Assembly (NCBI GenBank): GCA_934148985.1 | Contig: CAKPDO010000060.1 | Location: 1 to 5,065 of the forward strand | Source of the DNA: an uncultured Clostridia bacterium | GTDB taxonomy: Bacteria > Bacillota > Clostridia > TANB77 > CAG-508 | Length of the DNA stretch: 5,065 nt | Direction: 5' to 3' | Shown: positions 1 through 5,065 of the stretch, piece after piece | Layout of the letters: each line of letters opens with the position of its first letter | Numbering within the stretch: position 1 is the first letter of the stretch | Notes under the pieces: generated by a model | Told to the model about the DNA's origin: nothing | Databases searched by the model: none | The model's input: the letters and a program-made list of their open reading frames with translations, nothing else | Program-made: the position numbers and the translations under genes

Positions 1-130
1 AAAATCTTTCCTCTTTTAACTATTGCTCCAATGTGTTTCGGTTATAGTCTGTTTTCTAAAAGGGCTTTCAGCCGGTGACCCTTATTCTCTTATAGCAACC
101 TTGACTGCCTTTGCATCTTCATCGCAATTT
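1..130 (-). promoter_or_regulatory. T-box leader RNA, Stem I (partial, 3' part beyond window)
   Basis: This leader probably senses uncharged tRNA and controls an aminoacyl-tRNA synthetase or amino-acid gene lying beyond the left edge. Read on the minus strand, the base helix is AUUGC (128-124) paired with GCAAU (26-22). A GAUGA K-turn-type motif follows at 123-119. An AGUC stands at 106-103, where most T-boxes have AGUA. The specifier stem is GGUU (100-97) with AACC (43-40), extended by AUA (93-91) with UAU (46-44). AGAGA lies at 90-86. A distal hairpin pairs AAGGG (83-79) with CCCUU (64-60), with GGCUGAAAG in its loop region. GAAACACA then GGAGC (29-25) form the 3' side of the specifier loop. 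The specifier codon is ambiguous: AAC (Asn, 37-35) has the usual five-base spacing to GGAGC and an A after it; CAC (His, 35-33) is also followed by A; ACA (Thr, 36-34) directly follows GAA. The antiterminator with the UGGN tRNA-acceptor bulge is not in the window, so the call rests on Stem I alone. Confidence 0.72.
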
Positions 131-136
131 TGATAT

Positions 137-165
137 ATATTATACCCATTTTTTGTATTTGTCAA
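137..165 (-). promoter_or_regulatory. Sigma-A-type promoter for the T-box transcript
   Basis: On the minus strand a perfect -35 TTGACA (165-160) is followed by TATAAT (144-139) at 15 bp or by the overlapping TAATAT (142-137) at the optimal 17 bp. Either register puts the transcription start near 130, at the foot of the T-box base helix, which supports both calls. The -35 box begins only 11 bases after the stop codon of the upstream deaminase-like gene. Confidence 0.8.
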
Positions 166-176
166 TACTTTTTTTC

Positions 177-2678
177 TTACATTTTTTTCTTTATTTCAGG
201 ATTATCTTCCAAAATTTCTTTTGCTAAACTATTGTCTTGATTAAATAATCTAACATAACCATCCAAAGATTTAGCTTTTTCCTTAAGCACATCTACTTCA
301 GAATTAACATAAATTTTAGCCTTTCCTTTTCCATTTTTAGCCTCTTGTATTAAATTAGATACAGGAGAATTTCCGTCAAATGCGACAACAACGGAATTTC
401 TTCTTTCAAAAATCTCATAGTTAAAGCTTTTATAAATTCCAAGTTCCGATGGATCTGGAGATACATAAATTCCACTTAAATCTTGGCTGCTATCCAAATT
501 TTCTTTTACATCTTCAGATACATATTTAGGAACAACCGCTGTTATATCAAACTTCTTATGTAATTCTTTAGATATATCTAAAACAGCCCTCTCATATCCT
601 TGCATCTTATGTCCAATTAAAATGTATGTATTTTTGTTATCAACATTTTCAAGCAATTCTTTTAAAGATTTTTTTATAGCTTCATTTGGCATTGTAACTC
701 TATCTTTAGAATTAAAGCTTCCTCCAGCAATTATAATAGGCATTTTATCTTGTGGCAATTTTACAATTTTTTCCTTAAACACATTGTATGAATTTAGCCT
801 ATTATTAGATGTTCCTTCTGATTGGTTTAAATCTATATTTTTCAAATTCTTTTCTTCTTCTTCTTTCAATGCTTCTTCAACAGTTTTCCCATCTAAAAAT
901 TGTTCAAATTTCTTTGATTTTTCTTCGAAATAAGCCTTTCTTTTTGCTAAGATTTCATCTTCTACTTTTCTCATTTTTTCAAAATCTTGGTCTTTTATAT
1001 CAAGTAAATTTCTTAAAGCAATTTGTTCATCAATTGTATCAATTCCATAAAATCCGCATCCATCAGTTCCCTGAACACATTTAACACCTGCGCTTAAATA
1101 ATCTTTTATTGGATGATTGCTTAAGTTTGTTAGGTTGTTTAATCTTACATTTGAAGATAGTTGAAATTCAAGAACAACATCTAAGTCTTTCATTTTGCTT
1201 ATTATTCTTTTGCCATCTCTCGAATTTAAGTCTGGTACATATAAACCATGGCCTAGCCTTATTTGTGGAGCCTTTTCACCATTAGGTAAACATATTTTTA
1301 TACAATCTAATGCTTTTTCAACATTATCTTTAAATGCATCAGTTTCACCCGCATGTAATCTTATTGTATACCCATCATCTTCATATATTGCATATTTTAT
1401 AATTTCTCCAATTAAATCAGAAAAATCTGTTACATTATTTATTTCTTCACCAATTAAGTCCATTCCAACAACGTAAGGGCTTCTACTTGCTGTCTTTATT
1501 ATTGCTGGGCATTCTCTTAATTGTTCATCTGTAAATAAAGTTCTACTTGCGGCTACCAAAAATCTTATACTAACGCCTGTTTCTTCTTCTATTTTTGGCA
1601 TTATTTCGTGCATTTCTACTAAATTTGAAATTGCATATGAACCCTTTTTAGCAAGTGCTGAACTTGCAATTTCAACATATTTTATCCCTTGCTTTTGGTA
1701 TTCTCTTGCTATCCACAACAATTTGTCTTGATAAAAAGAATTGTTTTTATAAGGGCTATCTTCTTTTTCATCTTCTTTCATTTCCTTTAATGCATTTCTT
1801 ATATCATCATCTGCAATTTTTTCTATTTTATCTAAACTTAATTCTATTTTTTCGCTATCTTGAACTTCTTTTCCTTTTATAATTGCATATCTATATAAAA
1901 TTGTTTTTTCCAAGTTTGTAAAAACTGCTTGGCCATCTTTTAATAATACCAAACTATTTCTCATTTTTACAATGTTTTCTTCCTCATTTTCTAAATTGTT
2001 CAAAATTAAGTCTGCCATATTTATAAATGTTTCGTCATCAATTTTTCTATCTAATGCCTTTCCTTCTAGTCCTGAATTTTTATATTTTTTTTCATTTTCT
2101 TTTCTCTTCTTTAATAATTCTTTTTCTTGTTTTGCTGTTACTTTTAGTCCTAATTTCTTTATATAATATAGAGAATATCCTAATTGATGTTTTATACCTA
2201 GTGCAATAAGTAAATCAGGTTGTAGAATTTGGTTTAAATGTGTATGTAAATCTGTTCTAAATTTTGATTTTTTCAAAATATATGATTTTACAATAGTCTT
2301 TTCTATTGGCAACTTGTATTCTTTAGTTTGTGCCATAAGTAATTTGATTATTGCCGGAATCTTTGCTTTTCTTTCTATTTTTCCATCTGGATAAATATTT
2401 GCTATTTTTATTCCACCAAGTCTAAATATATAGACCTCATCTCCAGCATCATTAATACAAGCTTGCAAAACTCCTGTAATTACTTTCATATCGTTTTCGT
2501 CTTTTTCTGTTTCAACGTTTGCAGCTTTTGCTAAATTTGTTATTAAATTTCCTGTATGGTGATTTGGTGTTTCTAGAACATAAATTAATTCATCTTCGTT
2601 TTCTGACTTAAATAATTTTACTACTATATCTTTTTCTTTGTCTAAATAAAATTTTGTGAATAAATTTGGTAAGTTCAT
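177..2678 (-). CDS. Adenosine/AMP deaminase-like metal-dependent hydrolase with C-terminal SLOG-like domain
   Basis: This 833-residue, probably cytosolic protein has no signal peptide or membrane segment. Residues 1-140 form an alpha/beta region I do not recognise. The deaminase TIM barrel (about 141-560) shows DLHTHL (143-148; metal ligands H145, H147), GMDLIGEE (405-412), HAGE (442-445; H442 ligand, E445 catalytic), RLGHG (474-478; H477 catalytic), SSN (508-510) and TDGCG (538-542; D539 ligand). The family normally has Asp-Asp here; the second Asp, which contacts the purine, is Gly540. About 100 extra Lys/Glu-rich residues lie between HTH and YVEI (about 165-325). A charged helical linker (about 562-620) leads to a Rossmann-like domain (about 646-792) with IIIAGGSF, ILIGHKMQGYERA and VVVAFDGNSPVSNLI, a pattern like SLOG nucleotide-binding proteins. 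At 833 residues it is far longer than ordinary adenosine deaminases (about 330-350). An in-frame ATG at 2732 would add 18 residues but lies inside the promoter spacer, whereas the ATG at 2678 has a strong ribosome binding site. Deamination of an adenine nucleoside or nucleotide is inferred; the true substrate is unknown. Large RADAR RdrB-type deaminases are one possible relative, untested. Confidence 0.85.
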   Translation of the reverse strand: MNLPNLFTKFYLDKEKDIVVKLFKSENEDELIYVLETPNHHTGNLITNLAKAANVETEKDENDMKVITGVLQACINDAGDEVYIFRLGGIKIANIYPDGKIERKAKIPAIIKLLMAQTKEYKLPIEKTIVKSYILKKSKFRTDLHTHLNQILQPDLLIALGIKHQLGYSLYYIKKLGLKVTAKQEKELLKKRKENEKKYKNSGLEGKALDRKIDDETFINMADLILNNLENEEENIVKMRNSLVLLKDGQAVFTNLEKTILYRYAIIKGKEVQDSEKIELSLDKIEKIADDDIRNALKEMKEDEKEDSPYKNNSFYQDKLLWIAREYQKQGIKYVEIASSALAKKGSYAISNLVEMHEIMPKIEEETGVSIRFLVAASRTLFTDEQLRECPAIIKTASRSPYVVGMDLIGEEINNVTDFSDLIGEIIKYAIYEDDGYTIRLHAGETDAFKDNVEKALDCIKICLPNGEKAPQIRLGHGLYVPDLNSRDGKRIISKMKDLDVVLEFQLSSNVRLNNLTNLSNHPIKDYLSAGVKCVQGTDGCGFYGIDTIDEQIALRNLLDIKDQDFEKMRKVEDEILAKRKAYFEEKSKKFEQFLDGKTVEEALKEEEEKNLKNIDLNQSEGTSNNRLNSYNVFKEKIVKLPQDKMPIIIAGGSFNSKDRVTMPNEAIKKSLKELLENVDNKNTYILIGHKMQGYERAVLDISKELHKKFDITAVVPKYVSEDVKENLDSSQDLSGIYVSPDPSELGIYKSFNYEIFERRNSVVVAFDGNSPVSNLIQEAKNGKGKAKIYVNSEVDVLKEKAKSLDGYVRLFNQDNSLAKEILEDNPEIKKKM

Positions 2679-2683
2679 TTTTT

Positions 2684-2689
2684 CCTCCT
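2684..2689 (-). promoter_or_regulatory. Ribosome binding site fixing the deaminase-like gene start
   Basis: A perfect AGGAGG lies five bases upstream of the ATG at 2678 on the minus strand. No comparable site precedes the in-frame ATG at 2732. This decides the start in favour of the 833-residue protein. Confidence 0.9.
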
Positions 2690-2722
2690 TTTTATTTTCC
2701 GTTATTTCTATACTATTTTTAT

Positions 2723-2751
2723 ATTGTACCATATATTCATATTTTTTTCAA
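2723..2751 (-). promoter_or_regulatory. Sigma-A-type promoter of the deaminase-like gene
   Basis: On the minus strand, TTGAAA (2751-2746) and TACAAT (2728-2723) are separated by 17 bp. TGG directly before the -10 box gives an extended -10 element. Transcription would start near 2716, leaving an untranslated leader of about 38 bases before the ATG at 2678. Confidence 0.75.
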
Positions 2752-2794
2752 CACATTATGTAAATTTATCATCAAAATAAATGTATTTCGTGTT
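2750..2794. repeat. Imperfect inverted repeat upstream of and touching the -35 box
   Basis: AACAC (2750-2754) pairs with GTGTT (2790-2794) and ATTTAT (2764-2769) pairs with ATAAAT (2777-2782) around a 7-base centre, with unpaired bases between the two helices. It overlaps the first two bases of the -35 box. It could be an operator or a weak hairpin; in DNA this AT-rich it may also be chance. Confidence 0.25.
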
Positions 2795-2830
2795 AAAACA
2801 TTTTTTTGTGAAATAATCGCTACTTTTAGC

Positions 2831-2870
2831 AAAAAGACCGCTTCATTTTGTGAAAAGAAACAGTCTTTTT
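2831..2870 (-). terminator. Intrinsic terminator hairpin after mutS
   Basis: On the minus strand, the ten bases AAAAAGACTG pair with CGGTCTTTTT (one G-U pair). The stem continues with TTTC/GAAG and, after one bulged T, TTTT/AAAA, closing on a 3-base CAC loop. This is about 18 pairs starting nine bases after the mutS stop codon. The run of T at the 3' arm is part of the stem, and the A run on the other arm means it could also act on the plus strand. A small perfect hairpin, GCTA/TAGC with a 4-base loop (2830-2819), follows immediately. Confidence 0.75.
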
Positions 2871-2878
2871 ATAAAAAT

Positions 2879-5065
2879 TTATGCCATTTTTTCCTTAATT
2901 CTAACTAAAGTATTCAAAGCATCAATAGGAGTAAGTTCATTTAAATTAACCATATCAAGTTCATGAGCAACTTCAGCTAATTTATAATTAAACATATCAA
3001 ATTGTCCTTCAACTTTCTTTTTATCCTCTTTCTCCGGATGGCTATCTTTTAAAACACTTTTTCTCTCTAAAGATTTTAAAATTTCATTAGCCCTTTTAGT
3101 TACATCTTTAGGAACTCCAGCAAGTTTAGCAACATGAACACCATAGCTTTCATCAGTTCCTCCTTCAACAATTTTTCTTAAGAAAATTATATCTTCACCT
3201 TTTTCTTTAACAGCAATAGAATAGTTTTTAATACCATTTCCATCTTTTTCTAAAGTTGTCATTTCATGATAGTGAGTTGCAAATAAAGTCTTTGCTCCAC
3301 ATTTTTCTTTATCTGCAATATATTCTGCAACCGCCCATGCAATTGAAAGTCCGTCAAATGTTGAGGTTCCTCTACCAATCTCATCTAGTATAACTAAACT
3401 ATTTTTAGTTGCTTCTTTCAGAATACTTGCAACTTCCATCATCTCTACCATAAATGTACTTTGTCCCATGCTCAAGTCATCAGATGCACCAACTCTCGTA
3501 AATATTTTATCTACAACACCTATTGTAGCACTAGTTGCCGGAACAAAGCTTCCAACTTGTGCCATTAATGTAATTAAAGCAACTTGTCTCATATATGTTG
3601 ACTTTCCTGCCATATTAGGTCCTGTTATTATTGCTAAACGATTTTGGTCTGTATCTAAGTATGTATCATTTGATACAAATTCACCTGATGATAGCATTTT
3701 TTCAATTACAGGATGTCTTCCCTCTTTAATATCAAGAACTCCATCTTTATTAATACTTGGCTTGCAATAATTCATTTCTTCTGCTACTGTAGCAAATGAT
3801 GTAAGTACATCTAAGCTAGATATTGCTTCAGCTGTTCTCTGCATTCTTTTTACATTTCTTGCAATTTCTTCTCTTATATTTCTAAATGCTTCAAGTTCCA
3901 AATTTACAACTTTTTCTTCAGCCCCAAGTATTTGATTTTCCATATTTTTTAGTTCTTCTGTTATATATCTTTCGCCATTTGTTAGTGTTTGCTTTCTAAT
4001 ATATGTATCAGGAACCATATCTTTATATAGATTTGTAACTTCTATGTAATATCCAAAGACCTTATTAAATCCAACTTTTAAAGATTTTATACCTGTCTTT
4101 TCTTTTTCATCAGCTTCTAATTTCATAAGCCAAGATTTTCCATCTGTCGTTGCATGTTTTAGCGTATCAATATTTTCATCATATCCAATTTTTATGTATC
4201 CACCATCTTTAGTAGTCATTGGTGGGTCATCTACTATTGATTTTTCTATAAGTTCATACATATCTTGAAGTTCGTCTATGTTCCCATAAATCTCTTTTAG
4301 GTATTCTGAGTTTACATCTTGTAAAACTTGCCTTATTTCTGGTAATTTTGATAAAGAATTTTTTAGTGTTATCATATCCCTTGGAGTTCCATTTCCATAT
4401 GCCATTTTTCCTGCTAATCTTTCAATATCATACACCTTTTTTAAATTTTCTATCACTTCTCCTCTTAACATCATATTGTTCTTTAATTCTTCTACTGCTC
4501 CAAGTCTTTTATTTATTTCATTTACATCTATAAGAGGGTCATTTAGCCAACGCCTTAAAAGTCTTCCTCCCATTGATGTTGATGTTTTATCAAGTACCCA
4601 TAAAAGTGTTCCTTTTTTCGACCTATCTCTTAATTTTTCAGTAATTTCTAGATTTCTTCTTGCATTTATGTCTAGTGACATATATTTTGAAACTGAATAA
4701 ATCACAACTTTATTTATATGACTCAAATCTGTCATTTGTGTGCTCGTAATATATTCTTTTAAGGCATTTATGCTTGCAATTGAAAGTAGTTTGTCATCAA
4801 TTTTTTCTATGTCATTTCCTTTGCTATCCACCAGCCTAAAGTTTTGGGTTACCTTTGATACATCCTCACTAAAATAGCTTTCATCACATGAAGTTATATA
4901 TACTTCAGGAAATCTAGTTTTTATTTTTAAAATTTCATCATTTGAAGAATTCATCATTTTATTTGCAACTATTTCTGCTGGAGAATATCTTGATATTTCG
5001 TCCATTAATAAAGAAAAATTATTGGTTTCTTTTATTTCTGTTGAGTAAAATTCACCTGTTGATAT
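2879..5065 (-). CDS. mutS: DNA mismatch repair protein MutS (N-terminus beyond window)
   Basis: MutS recognises base mismatches and small loops in newly copied DNA and, using ATP, recruits MutL to start repair. The 728 visible residues cover everything except about 130 N-terminal ones (the mismatch-binding domain with its Phe-x-Glu motif). The reading frame runs open to the window edge, where ISTGEFYSTEI matches the end of domain I, so the ATG at 5005 is internal. In visible-fragment numbering, the connector is about 30-120 and the core/lever starts at RRNLEITEKLRD (136-147). The clamp follows, with GFNKVFGYYIEVT at 332-344. The ATPase has Walker A GPNMAGKST (482-490; DNA 3622-3596), the DDLSMGQSTFMVEM region (529-542), Walker B DEIGRGTS (561-568; DNA 3385-3362) and the THYHE switch (597-601). 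QFDMF (688-692; DNA 3004-2990) sits where Firmicutes MutS has its sliding-clamp-binding motif, and the last ~40 residues form the helical oligomerisation tail. All key ATPase residues are intact. No mutL follows; a terminator does. Confidence 0.97.
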   Translation of the reverse strand: MSTGEFYSTEIKETNNFSLLMDEISRYSPAEIVANKMMNSSNDEILKIKTRFPEVYITSCDESYFSEDVSKVTQNFRLVDSKGNDIEKIDDKLLSIASINALKEYITSTQMTDLSHINKVVIYSVSKYMSLDINARRNLEITEKLRDRSKKGTLLWVLDKTSTSMGGRLLRRWLNDPLIDVNEINKRLGAVEELKNNMMLRGEVIENLKKVYDIERLAGKMAYGNGTPRDMITLKNSLSKLPEIRQVLQDVNSEYLKEIYGNIDELQDMYELIEKSIVDDPPMTTKDGGYIKIGYDENIDTLKHATTDGKSWLMKLEADEKEKTGIKSLKVGFNKVFGYYIEVTNLYKDMVPDTYIRKQTLTNGERYITEELKNMENQILGAEEKVVNLELEAFRNIREEIARNVKRMQRTAEAISSLDVLTSFATVAEEMNYCKPSINKDGVLDIKEGRHPVIEKMLSSGEFVSNDTYLDTDQNRLAIITGPNMAGKSTYMRQVALITLMAQVGSFVPATSATIGVVDKIFTRVGASDDLSMGQSTFMVEMMEVASILKEATKNSLVILDEIGRGTSTFDGLSIAWAVAEYIADKEKCGAKTLFATHYHEMTTLEKDGNGIKNYSIAVKEKGEDIIFLRKIVEGGTDESYGVHVAKLAGVPKDVTKRANEILKSLERKSVLKDSHPEKEDKKKVEGQFDMFNYKLAEVAHELDMVNLNELTPIDALNTLVRIKEKMA

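Noticed and set aside
1..130. Lysine or glycine riboswitch
   Set aside because: CCGAA and GGCUGAAAG resemble pieces of those families, but the paired base helix, K-turn, specifier stem and GGAGC arrangement fit a T-box better, and the core motifs of the lysine and glycine aptamers are missing.
622..933. Plus-strand open frames across the deaminase-like gene (also at 809, 1195, 1655, 1972 and 2027)
   Set aside because: They lie antisense to a clearly conserved gene, have Phe/Leu/Ser-rich low-complexity translations typical of reversed AT-rich code, and lack convincing ribosome binding sites.
177..2678. CRISPR-linked CARF-deaminase (Cad1)
   Set aside because: No CARF domain is recognisable at the N-terminus, and no CRISPR repeats or cas genes are in the window.
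2804..2855. Direct repeat TTTTGTGAAA at 2804-2813 and 2846-2855
   Set aside because: Ten bases of AT-rich sequence occurring twice is weak; one copy is part of the terminator hairpin.
2666..2908. Plus-strand 80-codon open frame spanning the intergenic region
   Set aside because: It crosses the terminator and promoter of the minus-strand genes, is low-complexity, and has no ribosome binding site.
3468..3770. Plus-strand open frames across mutS (also at 4348 and 4476)
   Set aside because: They are antisense to intact MutS ATPase and core motifs and have no recognisable motif of their own.
5003..5005. ATG at 5005 as the mutS start
   Set aside because: The same frame stays open to the window edge and encodes conserved MutS sequence upstream; the ATG is internal.

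Overview
The window is strongly AT-rich, uses the standard code, has strong AGGAGG-type ribosome binding sites and carries a T-box leader. Together these point to a low-GC Gram-positive bacterium (Firmicutes/Bacillota), most likely a clostridial-type lineage. Species cannot be told from the sequence. Everything recognisable is encoded on the minus strand, so transcription runs from high to low coordinates.

Layout in transcription order: (1) 5065-2879 is the DNA mismatch repair ATPase MutS. It lacks its first ~130 residues, which lie beyond the window edge; everything else through the stop codon is present. (2) 2870-2831 is a long hairpin that probably terminates mutS, followed by about 80 bases holding a weak inverted repeat and then a good sigma-A-type promoter (2751-2723). 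(3) 2678-177 is one large gene of 833 codons. It encodes a multidomain protein with an adenosine/AMP deaminase-type metal-dependent hydrolase core, a charged insertion, a charged helical linker, and a C-terminal Rossmann-like domain that resembles the SLOG superfamily. (4) A second promoter (165-137) starts right after that stop codon. (5) 130-1 is the start of a T-box tRNA-sensing leader (Stem I). Its antiterminator and the regulated gene lie beyond the left edge.

The three units look separately expressed: mutS ends at its own terminator, the deaminase-like gene has its own promoter and ribosome binding site, and the T-box unit has its own promoter. No terminator is visible between the deaminase-like gene and the T-box promoter, so read-through there is possible.

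The most interesting object is the 833-residue protein. It keeps the metal ligands and the catalytic Glu/His of adenosine deaminases, but the usual Asp-Asp pair near the end of the barrel reads Asp-Gly. It also carries a nucleotide-binding-like C-terminal domain of a kind linked to nucleotide signalling and anti-phage systems. The combination suggests a nucleotide-sensing or nucleotide-depleting deaminase. A defence role is a hypothesis only; no partner gene is visible in the window.
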